A stretch of 61,587 nt of DNA, taken from positions 1 to 61,587 of the forward strand of contig NZ_CAMYOM010000015.1 in the NCBI RefSeq assembly GCF_947260015.1, written 5' to 3'. Position numbers and translations under genes: made by a program. The notes beneath the pieces were generated by a model that saw nothing but the letters and a program-made list of their open reading frames with translations, did no database searches and was not told the DNA's origin. The DNA comes from an uncultured Eudoraea sp. Lineage in GTDB: Bacteria; Bacteroidota; Bacteroidia; Flavobacteriales; Flavobacteriaceae. Positions 28,219 through 37,419 of this stretch are shown here, piece by piece (position 1 is the stretch's first letter; each line of letters starts with the position of its first letter).

Positions 28219-28917
28219 CTATTCAAAAGTAAAATTCACGAAAATCCCTCTGGTTTTCATGGCATCAATATTACCGGTCCATGGACTGTTCGGATCATTG
28301 TCAGGGACTAATTCATTGCTGAGTGCAAAGATCCCCCTTATAGAAGGTGAAAATTTAAAATATTCAGTGTAAAAATCAATACCAAATCCAATTTCCCAGT
28401 TATAGAGTGTTTTTGTCATTCGAAAAGTACCACTGCTATTATCGTCAAGACTATCCTCGTTACTGCCCAAATTTAACGAAGCTGATGCGCCACCAATAAT
28501 ATAGGGCTTCCAGTTGCCAAATCTTCGGGCACTTATTTTTAAAAGTAAAGGAAAATTGATATAGGTAGATTTCACATCTCTTAGTGCGTCATTTTCATCT
28601 GTAAATCCTTTAAAACCTAAAGTCCTTTTAGTGTAAAACAATCCGGGTTCAAAGCGAAGATCTAAAAATTCGTTAAGCCTCAATTCGCCAATCAGACCTA
28701 CATTAAAGCCAATAGATTTTTCTACCAGGACATCATCCAGGTCATTCTTGTATTCAAATTTGAAGTCATATTGATTAAATCCGAGAAAATATCCCCAATT
28801 TAATAATGCTTTATCTTCATTTTCAAGATTTATGATCGGGTTTTCTTTAAATTGAGCATGTCCAGGACTAGTGGCCAGCACTAAGAAACCTATCAGAAAA
28901 ACTAAGCTATATTTCAT
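28219..28917 (-). CDS. porT: PorT/SprT-like type IX secretion protein
   Basis: This 232-residue outer-membrane beta-barrel protein has a signal peptide (cleavage near GHAQ|F). The even spacing of amphipathic strands, the INFPLLLKISA strand and the YIIGGASASLNLG strand are typical of PorT-type barrels. PorT is needed for T9SS function in Porphyromonas and gliding bacteria. From memory, linkage to ubiE is common in Flavobacteriia, and here the two are four bases apart on one transcript. A generic outer-membrane barrel is the alternative if the synteny recall is wrong. Confidence 0.8.
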   Translation of the reverse strand: MKYSLVFLIGFLVLATSPGHAQFKENPIINLENEDKALLNWGYFLGFNQYDFKFEYKNDLDDVLVEKSIGFNVGLIGELRLNEFLDLRFEPGLFYTKRTLGFKGFTDENDALRDVKSTYINFPLLLKISARRFGNWKPYIIGGASASLNLGSNEDSLDDNSSGTFRMTKTLYNWEIGFGIDFYTEYFKFSPSIRGIFALSNELVPDNDPNSPWTGNIDAMKTRGIFVNFTFE

Positions 28918-28921
28918 TCTT

Positions 28922-29650
28922 CTATTTTGTAGCTATATATATAGATGCCACGCCAAATGTCTGTGGCCTGTTCTCCATAGCTATAAACCCAATTTTCCCT
29001 AAAATATTGTTGAAGGCCTGGCCGTATGGAAAAACTGCAGCAGATTCGGAAAGATAGGTGTAAGCAGATCGGTCTTTGGAGAAAAGTCTACCAATTAAAG
29101 GAAGTATGTTTTTGGTATAAAACCAATACCCCTGCTTAAAGGGAGATTTGGCAGGTACGGAAGTCTCCAGGACTACGAAGGTGCCGGAAGGTTTTAAAAC
29201 ACGATATATTTCTGATAATCCTTTTTCAAGATTTTCAAAATTCCTAACCCCAAATGCCACGGTAACTGCATCGAAGCTGTCATCTTCAAAAGGAAGGTTT
29301 TCACTGTCTCCAACAATCATTTTAATAGTAGTATTCAAATCTTTATCTGCAACCTTCTTTTTACCCACCTCCAGCATTCCCTTAGAAATATCCAAACCTA
29401 TTATTTGTTCTGCTCCTGTTTTAACCAAGTTAATAGCTAAATCTCCCGTTCCGGTTGCTATGTCCAGGATATTTTTTGGATTTTTCTTCTTTAAAATCTT
29501 TACTACCCTGTTTCGCCATTTAATATCTATGCCAAAAGAAATTACCCGATTAAGGCCGTCATAGCTACCGGAAATTGTATCAAACATTTGTGTGACCTGT
29601 TCTTTTTTACCAAGCGTTGACGTCTTATAAGGTTTTACTTTTTTGGGCAT
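28922..29650 (-). CDS. ubiE: Demethylmenaquinone methyltransferase
   Basis: The start is [11 protein letters not shown] (ATG at 29650), 242 residues. This class I SAM methyltransferase makes menaquinone from demethylmenaquinone. Signatures: [21 protein letters not shown], the SAM loop [42 protein letters not shown], and the C-terminal [15 protein letters not shown]. Menaquinone is the quinone Nqr and other respiratory enzymes would use in this organism. It leads an operon with porT. Confidence 0.96.
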   Translation of the reverse strand: MPKKVKPYKTSTLGKKEQVTQMFDTISGSYDGLNRVISFGIDIKWRNRVVKILKKKNPKNILDIATGTGDLAINLVKTGAEQIIGLDISKGMLEVGKKKVADKDLNTTIKMIVGDSENLPFEDDSFDAVTVAFGVRNFENLEKGLSEIYRVLKPSGTFVVLETSVPAKSPFKQGYWFYTKNILPLIGRLFSKDRSAYTYLSESAAVFPYGQAFNNILGKIGFIAMENRPQTFGVASIYIATK

Positions 29651-29666
29651 AAGGTAAATTTTCGGG

Positions 29667-29674
29667 CAAAGATA
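29667..29674 (-). promoter_or_regulatory. -7 promoter box for ubiE-porT
   Basis: Read on the minus strand: TATCTTTG, an exact TAnnTTTG box 16 bases before the chosen ubiE ATG, implying a very short leader. It supports the shorter start. Confidence 0.45.
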
Positions 29675-29777
29675 ATATAAAGCCAGCTTCAAGAATGGGT
29701 GTTAATAGAGATAATCTTAATTGATTCTATGTACATTTTTGCAAGCCAAGTTAGTCATTAATCAAAATAAATTTGTG

Positions 29778-29785
29778 TAATTTTG
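29778..29785 (+). promoter_or_regulatory. -7 promoter box for trkA-trkH
   Basis: TAATTTTG matches TAnnTTTG about 110 bases before the trkA ATG. No good -33 box. A 22-codon ORF at 29815-29883 lies in the leader but has no other support. Confidence 0.35.
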
Positions 29786-29895
29786 CCATTGCAAACTTTG
29801 CAAATACAACGTACATGAGCTTCAATGGCTTATATTATATAAAAACAGCTCCTTTAAGCAACATTCGGACTCTTGATAATTAATAAAGACTAAAG

Positions 29896-31245
29896 ATGAG
29901 AATTATTATTGCGGGGGCAGGTGAAGTAGGTTTTCATTTGGCAAAACTTTTATCATATGAATCCCAGAATATTACTTTGATTGATTCCAAAAAGGAAAGT
30001 TTAACCTACGCAGACAATCATTTAGACATAAAAGTACTAAAAGGTGATGCAACTTCAATTTCCGTTTTACGAGATGCGAAAGTTGAAAGTTCTGACCTTG
30101 TAATTGGTGTAACTTCATCCGAAACAACAAATATTACGCTCTGTTTATTAGCTAAACAAATGGGGTGTAAAAAAACGATTGCAAGAATTTCAAATATTGA
30201 ATTCATCGATAATAAAGAGCTGATTAAATTTTCTGAATTGGGGATTGATGAGTTGATCTCGCCTGAAGAGCTGGCTGCCACAGAGATTCAGCTTTTACTA
30301 GATCAATCGGCTTTTTTCGACACTTACGAATTCGAGGCAGGGGCATTAATGATGGTTGGTGTTACCTTGCCTAAGGGCGCCCCGTTTATTGGCAAATCTG
30401 TCAAAGATGCAGCAACTATATTTCCTGGATTACATTTTATGCCTATTGCCATGCAACGTGTTGGAACCCAGTTTACACTTATCCCCAGAGGCGATACAGT
30501 TTTTAAGGACAAGGACAAGGTATATTTTGTAATTGATAAAGAAGGTGTAGATGACCTTTACAAGCTAACCGGTAAAAAGAAGGAAGAAATAAAAAATGTA
30601 ATGATTTTAGGTGGTAGTAAAGTTGGTTTTAATGCAGCCCGTGATCTTTGTGCCAAAAAATTTAATGTAAAATTAATAGAAAAAAACAAAGAAAAGGCTT
30701 TTGATATATCTGATAGTCTGCCAAATGTGCTGGTAATAAATGGCGATGGCAGAAATTTGGAGTTATTGGAGGAAGAAAGCTTAGAATCTATGGATGCATT
30801 TATTGCGGTAACCGGAAATTCGGAAACTAATATTATGTCTTGTCTGATGGCAAGATCCAAGAATATCAAAAAAACGATCGCTCTGGTAGAAAACATGGAC
30901 TACTTTCAACTTTCACAGTCCATTGGGGTTGATACCTTAATTAATAAGAAATTATTAGCTGCCAATAATATCTTTCGTTATGTAAGAAGGGGTGAGGTAG
31001 TAGCTCTGACGCGATTAAATAACCTAAACGCCGAAATCCTGGAATTTGAAGTAAAAGCTACCTCAAAGGTGAATGGTAAGATTATACGCGAATTAGAATT
31101 TCCAAGAGCGGCAATTATTGGAGGGATTGTAAGAGATGGAATAGGAAATATTGCCTTGGGAGATTTTAGGATTGAGGAAGGTGATAGGGTGGTAGTATGC
31201 TGTCTGCCAGATTCCATTTCAAAAATTGAAAGGCTCTTTATATAA
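29896..31245 (+). CDS. trkA: Trk K+ uptake system, regulatory NAD-binding subunit TrkA
   Basis: This 449-residue cytosolic protein consists of two RCK halves. Each has a Rossmann domain (IIIAGAGEVGFHLAKLL at 2-18 and VMILGGSKVGFNAARDL near 235-251) followed by a TrkA-C domain. It binds NAD(H) and adenine nucleotides and gates the TrkH channel. The stop and the trkH start overlap by one base, so the two subunits are translationally coupled. Confidence 0.97.
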   Translation: MRIIIAGAGEVGFHLAKLLSYESQNITLIDSKKESLTYADNHLDIKVLKGDATSISVLRDAKVESSDLVIGVTSSETTNITLCLLAKQMGCKKTIARISNIEFIDNKELIKFSELGIDELISPEELAATEIQLLLDQSAFFDTYEFEAGALMMVGVTLPKGAPFIGKSVKDAATIFPGLHFMPIAMQRVGTQFTLIPRGDTVFKDKDKVYFVIDKEGVDDLYKLTGKKKEEIKNVMILGGSKVGFNAARDLCAKKFNVKLIEKNKEKAFDISDSLPNVLVINGDGRNLELLEEESLESMDAFIAVTGNSETNIMSCLMARSKNIKKTIALVENMDYFQLSQSIGVDTLINKKLLAANNIFRYVRRGEVVALTRLNNLNAEILEFEVKATSKVNGKIIRELEFPRAAIIGGIVRDGIGNIALGDFRIEEGDRVVVCCLPDSISKIERLFI

Positions 31246-32738
31246 TGACAGGGTTAAATTATAGAATAATTATCCACCTTATGGGATCGCTGTTATTATT
31301 TAATGGCGGTTTTATGCTAATTGCTGCCTTGGTTAGTGGTGTTTATAATGATGGTGCTACTCTGGATATTACACTGGCGGCAATAATAACACTATTGTTG
31401 GGAATTCTGGCCATGTTTTATACCAGGGGTCATGATAAAGAAGTAAAAAAGAAAGAAGGTTATATAATAGTTACGCTTGGCTGGATTGTAATGTCTGCCT
31501 CTGGTGTAATGCCCTATGTTTTTTCCGGAGCTATTCCCAGTATTACAAATGCGTTTTTCGAAACTATTTCGGGATATACTACCACAGGTGCTTCAATTCT
31601 TGACGATATTGAATCTCTTCCAAAGGGAATACTGTTTTGGCGTAGTCTCACCCATTGGATAGGCGGAATGGGTATTATTGTTCTGGCCATTGCCATTCTT
31701 CCTTTATTGGGAATTGGGGGAATGCAATTATTTGCAGCTGAGGCGCCTGGACCAAGTGCCGATAAGTTGCATCCTAGGATTACCGACACGGCTAAAAGGC
31801 TTTGGTTAATTTATTTTGGATATACTGCCGCAGAAACTCTTTTGTTAAGTGTTGCAGGGATGTCATTTTTTGATGCAATAAACCATTCCATGGCTACCTT
31901 ATCCACAGGTGGATTTTCCACCAAAAATGCTAGTCTGGCGTATTGGAACAACCAACCGCTTATCCAATATATTGTTATCTTCTTTATGTTCCTGGCAGGA
32001 ATGAACTTTGTGTTGAGCTATTTTGCTTTTAAAGGTAAGATACAAAGAGTGCTAAGGGATGAAGAATTTAAGTTTTACGGCATTTTAATGATAATTTTCA
32101 CCTTGGTAACTGCTTTGGTCATATATTTTATGGCCAATGTTGAAGTATCAAAATTCTACCCCATGCCATTTGGTGAAGTTGAAAGTTCTTTCAGACATGC
32201 ATTATTTCAGATAGTTGCAGTTATTACAACAACAGGATTTGTCACGGCAGATTTTACCTCCTGGACACCGTTTTTAACTGTTTTCTTTTTCGGACTAATG
32301 TTTATGGGTGGCTCGGCAGGCTCCACAGCAGGGGGTATTAAAGTCATGAGACATATACTAATTATTAAGAATGGACTTTTGGAATTTAAAAGAACCTTAC
32401 ATCCAAATGCTATTATTCCTGTAAGATTCAATAATAAAACTGTAAGTGAGCATATTGTATATAACGTGATAGCATTCTTTGTGCTTTACATGTTGCTTTT
32501 TATAGCTGGTGCCCTTGTGCTTAGTCTTTTAGGCCTCGATTTTATTTCGGCAATCGGTGGTGCGGCATCCTCGCTGGGAAATGTTGGACCGGCATTTGGA
32601 GACCTTAACCCTGTAAGTAATTATAGTAGTTTACCGGCATTAGGAAAATGGTGGTGTGGTTTTCTTATGCTAGCCGGAAGGTTAGAGTTATTTACCGTGC
32701 TAATACTTTTTAATCCTTATTTCTGGAAAAGGATATGA
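31245..32738 (+). CDS. trkH: Trk K+ transporter, membrane subunit TrkH
   Basis: This 497-residue integral membrane protein has four pseudo-repeats of the K+-channel type. Filter-like loops are visible around SGYTTTGASIL, STGGFSTKNASL, TTTGFVTAD and SSLGNVGPAFG, and GGSAGSTAGGIKV lies between pore regions. It mediates K+ uptake gated by TrkA. The ATG overlaps the trkA stop. The stop lies 34 bases from the end of the convergent aminotransferase gene. Confidence 0.97.
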   Translation: MTGLNYRIIIHLMGSLLLFNGGFMLIAALVSGVYNDGATLDITLAAIITLLLGILAMFYTRGHDKEVKKKEGYIIVTLGWIVMSASGVMPYVFSGAIPSITNAFFETISGYTTTGASILDDIESLPKGILFWRSLTHWIGGMGIIVLAIAILPLLGIGGMQLFAAEAPGPSADKLHPRITDTAKRLWLIYFGYTAAETLLLSVAGMSFFDAINHSMATLSTGGFSTKNASLAYWNNQPLIQYIVIFFMFLAGMNFVLSYFAFKGKIQRVLRDEEFKFYGILMIIFTLVTALVIYFMANVEVSKFYPMPFGEVESSFRHALFQIVAVITTTGFVTADFTSWTPFLTVFFFGLMFMGGSAGSTAGGIKVMRHILIIKNGLLEFKRTLHPNAIIPVRFNNKTVSEHIVYNVIAFFVLYMLLFIAGALVLSLLGLDFISAIGGAASSLGNVGPAFGDLNPVSNYSSLPALGKWWCGFLMLAGRLELFTVLILFNPYFWKRI

Positions 32739-32772
32739 CCTTTCAGAAATGTAGATAAATTTAAATTTTCAG

Positions 32773-33957
32773 TTAGACAACAGCTTTTATTCTTCTAACA
32801 GCTTCTCTTAACTCATCTTCCGAAGCAGCATAGGAGATTCGTATGCAGTTTGGATTACCGAATGCTTCACCAGTAACGGTGGCCACGTTGGCGTTTTCTA
32901 ACAGATATAAAGCAAAATCAGACGCAGTATTGATTGTCGTACCTTTTAGGGTTCTGCCAAAGAAACTTGAAATATCAGGAAAAACATAAAAAGCACCTTC
33001 CGGGACATTTAAATTAAATCCGTTTATTTCTCCTAAAAGCTGCAACAAGATATCCCGCCTTTTATGAAATTCATCAATCATGAATTGAATTTTACTTACC
33101 GGTGCATTTATGGCCTCAATGGTAGCACGTTGTGCAATAGCATTTGCACCACTGGTGATCTGGCCCTGGAATTTGGTACAGGCCTTTGCGATCCAATCGG
33201 GCGCTCCTATATAACCAATTCTCCATCCCGTCATAGCAAAGGCCTTAGAGACACCATTTACAGTAATGGTTCTGTCATACATCCCATCAATCGTAGCAAT
33301 ACTTTCATGTTTACCCCTGAAATTAATATGTTCGTAAATTTCATCGGATACAACCAGGATCTCCGGATAATTTTTCAAAATACTAGCAATACCTTCCAAC
33401 TCCTCTTTACTATAAACAGATCCACTTGGATTACAGGGTGAACTAAACCAAATCATTTTTGTTTTTGGAGTGATGGCCGTTTCCAATTGCTCAGGTGTCA
33501 TTTTAAAATCTGTTTCAATACTGGTTGGAACCTCAACCGGAACACCTTCTGCAAGTTTCACAATATCACTATAGCTTACCCAATAAGGAGCAGGTAAAAT
33601 TACTTCATCACCCTTATTAAGTATAACCATTGCTACGTTGGCAAGTGACTGTTTTGCTCCTGTAGATACAACAATTTGGCTTAACCCGTAATCCAGGTTA
33701 TTATCCCTTTTAAATTTATTAGATATGGCCTGTTTAAGATCTGCATACCCATCTACCGGGGAATAACTGCTATAATTCTCATCAATAGCTTTTTTTGCTG
33801 CATCCTTTATAAACTCAGGGATGTTGAAATCTGGTTCTCCCAAGCTTAGTCCAATGATATCTTTCCCCTGGGTTCTTAATTCTCTGGCTTTTGCGGCCAT
33901 TGCTAAAGTGGCCGAAGTAGACATGTTTTTAATTCTATCGGATAAAAGGTTGCTCAT
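32773..33957 (-). CDS. Pyridoxal-phosphate aminotransferase, class I (aspartate aminotransferase type)
   Basis: This 394-residue enzyme has fold-type I motifs: LSLGEPDFNIP near the start, PAPYWVSY, FSSPCNPSGSVYSKEEL, VVSDEIYEHI, and the PLP-binding Lys in TVNGVSKAFAMTGWRIGYIG, with CIRISYAASEDEL near the end. The pattern fits the group Ib aspartate/prephenate aminotransferases found widely in Bacteroidota. It converts Asp and 2-oxoglutarate to oxaloacetate and Glu, or a related pair. It follows the desaturase gene by 13 bases on the same strand. Confidence 0.93.
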   Translation of the reverse strand: MSNLLSDRIKNMSTSATLAMAAKARELRTQGKDIIGLSLGEPDFNIPEFIKDAAKKAIDENYSSYSPVDGYADLKQAISNKFKRDNNLDYGLSQIVVSTGAKQSLANVAMVILNKGDEVILPAPYWVSYSDIVKLAEGVPVEVPTSIETDFKMTPEQLETAITPKTKMIWFSSPCNPSGSVYSKEELEGIASILKNYPEILVVSDEIYEHINFRGKHESIATIDGMYDRTITVNGVSKAFAMTGWRIGYIGAPDWIAKACTKFQGQITSGANAIAQRATIEAINAPVSKIQFMIDEFHKRRDILLQLLGEINGFNLNVPEGAFYVFPDISSFFGRTLKGTTINTASDFALYLLENANVATVTGEAFGNPNCIRISYAASEDELREAVRRIKAVV

Positions 33958-33970
33958 TCTTGCGATAAAT

Positions 33971-35074
33971 TTACTGGTACTGTAATGTAGGCTTTTTGCC
34001 TAATTCTTTTAAGTGTCTGAAATGCGAAATTATAGCTTTTCTTGTAGTTTTATACTCGTTATAAGGTAAATTAAATTCCTTAGCGGTCTGTTTAACAATT
34101 TTGGAGATTTTTGTGTAATGAACATGGCTGATATTTGGAAAGATATGATGCTCTACCTGATGATTTAACCCACCGGTAAACCAATTTACAATCTTATTTT
34201 TAGTTCCAAAGTTAACAGTTGTGAGTAATTGATGAATGGCCCATGTATTTTTCATTGTACCATCTTTTTCCGGTAAAGGTGTTTCTGCTTCATCTACAAC
34301 ATGCGCCAATTGAAAGACAACACTGAGAATTACACCAGCCACATAGTGCATAATAAAAAAGCCAATCAAAATTTTCCACCATGCTATATCTAAAATTAGC
34401 ATAGGTAGAACTATCCATATAGTTATATAAATAATTTTAGCAGCTACCAAAACACTCCAGTTCAGGAAAGGGTTTGGAAACTTACCATAAGACAACTTGC
34501 GTTTAGTATAGCGGTACATTTGCATAAAATCTGTTGTTATTGCCCAATTAAAGGTCAACAATCCATAAAGGAATAAGGAATAATAATGTTGAAACTTATG
34601 AAACCTGTGCCATTTGGCATGTTCTGAAAAACGCAATATTCTTCCTGCTTCAAGATCTTCGTCGTGAGTATGAATATTAGTGTAAGTATGATGCAAAACG
34701 TTATGTTGGACCTGCCAGTTATAGACGTTTCCGGCCAGAATATAAATACTACTGCCCATTATTTTATTAACCCACTTTTTAGTTGAGTAGGAACCATGGT
34801 TTCCATCGTGCATTACATTCATACCCACGCCTGCCATTCCAACCCCCATGGTAATCGTTAATAATAAATTAGCCCAATTAGGTAAATTCAAAGTTAAAAT
34901 TAAAAAATAAGGAGCTAAAAAAAGACAAAACATAATGGCCGTTTTAAAGTACAACTGCCAGTTTCCGGTTTTCTTTATTTTATTTTCCTTAAAATAATCA
35001 TTAACTCTTTTGTTCAAGGTTTTAAAGAACTGTGCTGAATCTTTTCGAGAGAATTTAATCTTGGTTGAATCCAT
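33971..35074 (-). CDS. Membrane fatty-acid (acyl-CoA/lipid) desaturase
   Basis: This 367-residue di-iron desaturase has about four membrane helices. The three His boxes are intact: HDGNH (about 107-111), HNVLHH (about 128-133) and the front-end-type QVEHH (near 305). No cytochrome b5 domain is fused, so electrons must come from a separate ferredoxin or b5-like partner. It would add a double bond to a membrane fatty acyl chain, keeping the membrane fluid. The position of the double bond cannot be predicted. It is first in a two-gene unit with the aminotransferase. Confidence 0.9.
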   Translation of the reverse strand: MDSTKIKFSRKDSAQFFKTLNKRVNDYFKENKIKKTGNWQLYFKTAIMFCLFLAPYFLILTLNLPNWANLLLTITMGVGMAGVGMNVMHDGNHGSYSTKKWVNKIMGSSIYILAGNVYNWQVQHNVLHHTYTNIHTHDEDLEAGRILRFSEHAKWHRFHKFQHYYSLFLYGLLTFNWAITTDFMQMYRYTKRKLSYGKFPNPFLNWSVLVAAKIIYITIWIVLPMLILDIAWWKILIGFFIMHYVAGVILSVVFQLAHVVDEAETPLPEKDGTMKNTWAIHQLLTTVNFGTKNKIVNWFTGGLNHQVEHHIFPNISHVHYTKISKIVKQTAKEFNLPYNEYKTTRKAIISHFRHLKELGKKPTLQYQ

Positions 35075-35184
35075 ATGCAGAAATCATTTGTGTAAATATA
35101 ACGTAATATCTTTCTTTTTAATACCCTTCCAATACGATAATTAAAAATGACGTTATGGTTGAATGTATTATTTTTACTAAAATG

Positions 35185-35192
35185 CAAAGGTA
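35185..35192 (-). promoter_or_regulatory. -7 promoter box for the desaturase
   Basis: Minus-strand TACCTTTG, an exact TAnnTTTG box about 110 bases before the desaturase ATG and three bases before the rsmG ATG on the other strand, so its -33 region would fall inside rsmG. Confidence 0.4.
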
Positions 35193-35195
35193 CAT

Positions 35196-35837
35196 ATGCA
35201 AGCCGAAATAATATTCAAATATTTTCCCAATTTATCTGCAATACAGAAAGAGCAATTTTCACACCTTGAAGATTTATATAAAGACTGGAATGAAAAAATA
35301 AATGTAGTATCCAGAAAAGATATAGAGGAACTCTATCTACGTCATGTACTTCACTCCTTGGGCATAGCTAAAATTCAACCATTTAAAAAAGGGGCCTCTA
35401 TTTTGGATGTTGGTACCGGGGGTGGTTTCCCGGGAATTCCTCTGTCAATACTTTTTCCTGAATCCCAATTTACATTGGTAGACGCAATTGGCAAGAAAAT
35501 AAAAGTCGTTGAGGAAGTGGTTACCGGCCTTGAGTTAAAAAATGTCACCACCTACCACAGCAGGGTTGAGGACCTGGATGATCAGTTCGATTTTATTGTT
35601 AGCAGGGCGGTAGCAGCCATGCCTACTTTTGTTAGATGGGTTCAGGGCCGTATTAAGAAAAAATCTGTTCATGAACTTAAAAACGGTATCCTTTATTTAA
35701 AAGGAGGTGACTTATCTGAGGAATTAAAAGGCTATAGGAATGCACAGATATTTGAGTTGTCCAAATTCTTTAAAGAGGACTTTTTTAAGACCAAAAAAGT
35801 GGTCTATTTGCCAATGAAGTATAAAGGCAACAGTTAA
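35196..35837 (+). CDS. rsmG: 16S rRNA (guanine527-N7)-methyltransferase
   Basis: This 213-residue SAM methyltransferase modifies G527 in the 530 loop of 16S rRNA. Signatures: NEKINVVSRKDIEELYLRHVLHSL in the N-terminal helix pair, the SAM loop ILDVGTGGGFPGIPLSILFP, LVDAIGKKIKVVEEVV and FDFIVSRAVAAMPTFVRW. Length is normal. It is divergent from the desaturase gene. Its stop overlaps a possible minus-strand small ORF by four bases. Confidence 0.96.
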   Translation: MQAEIIFKYFPNLSAIQKEQFSHLEDLYKDWNEKINVVSRKDIEELYLRHVLHSLGIAKIQPFKKGASILDVGTGGGFPGIPLSILFPESQFTLVDAIGKKIKVVEEVVTGLELKNVTTYHSRVEDLDDQFDFIVSRAVAAMPTFVRWVQGRIKKKSVHELKNGILYLKGGDLSEELKGYRNAQIFELSKFFKEDFFKTKKVVYLPMKYKGNS

Positions 35838-35950
35838 AGCATCAACATCATATTAAAGGAGTATCTGCAATTTTCTGCGTAGGTTTTGACGTAGCTAACT
35901 AGTTTTTTCAAACTTAATTTTTTTGACTTTACATTGTCATTCGCTTTCAT
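35834..35950 (-). CDS. Possible small basic peptide (38 aa)
   Basis: A minus-strand ORF encodes 38 residues with a Lys-rich first half (MKANDNVKSKKLSLKKLVSY) and a hydrophobic Met-rich end. The Lys/Leu leader recalls flavobacterial RiPP precursor leaders, but it lacks a Gly-Gly processing site and has only one Cys, and no modification enzyme is nearby. It fills part of the gap between rsmG and the second binding protein. It may be chance. The remaining gap to 36259 shows nothing else. Confidence 0.3.
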   Translation of the reverse strand: MKANDNVKSKKLSLKKLVSYVKTYAENCRYSFNMMLML

Positions 35951-36259
35951 AATTTTGATTTAGAGTTTAGAACAGTCTAGCATATTAAATATAAATTTAC
36001 AATTAATTAACGTTAAATTTACATAAAAATTGTAAATAAGTAAAATTGAAATCGATAAAACACTGAAAATCAGGTGTTAAATAAAAATTGGTTGTAAATT
36101 ATAAATTCAGCGTAGAAACGAAAAAAAATGGATTTTTAAATTAAAAATCTAGTTTCATTCAGATTTGGTACTATTATCACAAAAGCATAAAATTTTGAAG
36201 TGAACTGTCTTTTCTTCAATAAAATTGAGGATGCTTAAGGAGTTATAACGCGGCTCACC

Positions 36260-37234
36260 TTAGAACTTTAATTTTAAACCGGAAGATGAAGAGTTATTCA
36301 TATTGGCTGCCTTAATAATGTCAGTCTTATACTTAGCCGGAACAACCTGCCAACCATCATAAACTTCTCCGTTTATATAATACCTTTCCGTACCTTCGTT
36401 CATTGCGGTTTCAGTCATTAATTTATAGTAAGAAACAGGTGCATCTCTTCCTGCACTATCTCCATGCAAGACCAGTTCAAGAACACCATCACCGTCAACA
36501 TCGGATTGTATCCAATTCAATTCCAATATTTTGTTATAAGTACCGTCAGACATCATTTTGTTAATATTGCCATTAAAGTCGTCAATTATTTTTTGAGCAT
36601 TCGGCATATTCTTTAAAATGGCAAAATAAAGTGGTTGAACAATGAAGGCCTCTTTACCAATTTCAAGAAATCTCTTGATATCATTTAATTGGTAGGTTAG
36701 TAAATAGGATATGAGTAATTCATCCACAAGCATATAATCTGTCTTGAATGTTAGTAATTTCTCAAGATTTTCCTGATCACTTTTACCAGGAATAAGAACT
36801 ACATCCAGATTAGTATACACTGAGGATCCATAAGCATATCCACTTATAATTGCAATTCGTTTATTTTTTAATTCACTTAGGGATATTGCACTTACATCAC
36901 TGCCTTTTCTGCCAACCAAAATCAGGCGGTTTTCAAGATAGGGCTCTGAATAAAGCAAATAATTTTCCCGGTCTTGTGTTTTCCATAACGTTGGACTTCC
37001 CTGGTAGATACCGGAAATAATTCCTTCCATTACCGAATCAAAATCTGTAATATTCAATTCCATTTGAATACCTCCTCTTTCAAGTGCCTCCTTTACTAAT
37101 TCGAGGGCAAAGCCTTTTTCCCCTTCTACATTTGAAAAAGGGGGCCATATATCAGAAGCTAATTTTATATTCTGATTCTGCGAATACATAAATAAACAGG
37201 GAATAGTGAGGAAAAGTAGTAGCAATTTTTTCAT
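36260..37234 (-). CDS. Periplasmic binding protein, SBP family 3, with a C-terminal calcium-loop-like extension
   Basis: This 324-residue protein has a signal peptide (cleavage near SQN|QN). An SBP family 3 domain covers about 20-240 (IKLASDIWPPFSNVEGEKGFALELVKEAL, GSPTLWKTQDRENYLLYSEPYL, and the late ILKNMPNAQKIIDDFN helix). It is followed by an 80-residue extension that starts with DVDGDGVLE at 245-253, an EF-hand/dockerin-like Ca2+ loop. The extension continues with ERYYINGEVYDGWQVVPAKYKTDIIKAA, of unknown role. No transporter genes are adjacent, so it may be a sensor or scavenging protein. It is monocistronic. Confidence 0.8.
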   Translation of the reverse strand: MKKLLLLFLTIPCLFMYSQNQNIKLASDIWPPFSNVEGEKGFALELVKEALERGGIQMELNITDFDSVMEGIISGIYQGSPTLWKTQDRENYLLYSEPYLENRLILVGRKGSDVSAISLSELKNKRIAIISGYAYGSSVYTNLDVVLIPGKSDQENLEKLLTFKTDYMLVDELLISYLLTYQLNDIKRFLEIGKEAFIVQPLYFAILKNMPNAQKIIDDFNGNINKMMSDGTYNKILELNWIQSDVDGDGVLELVLHGDSAGRDAPVSYYKLMTETAMNEGTERYYINGEVYDGWQVVPAKYKTDIIKAANMNNSSSSGLKLKF

Positions 37235-37419
37235 AGTTGTGCCTGGTTAATGGTAAAAAGTACCTTAAGATAAACCAACCAACCTTGAAAATGTGTTAAA
37301 AAAACAAACAAAAATTATTTCTAACAGATTTATAGAATATAGTATGTTTAGGCTCTGCAACTTTTCGGTATCAAAGCCTTATAAATTTCAAAAAACAAAG
37401 ATTAATTGCCTTTTTGTTT

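Noticed and set aside
29815-29883. 22-codon ORF in the trkA leader
   Set aside because: Too short and without regulatory features such as a hairpin or codon bias; probably chance.
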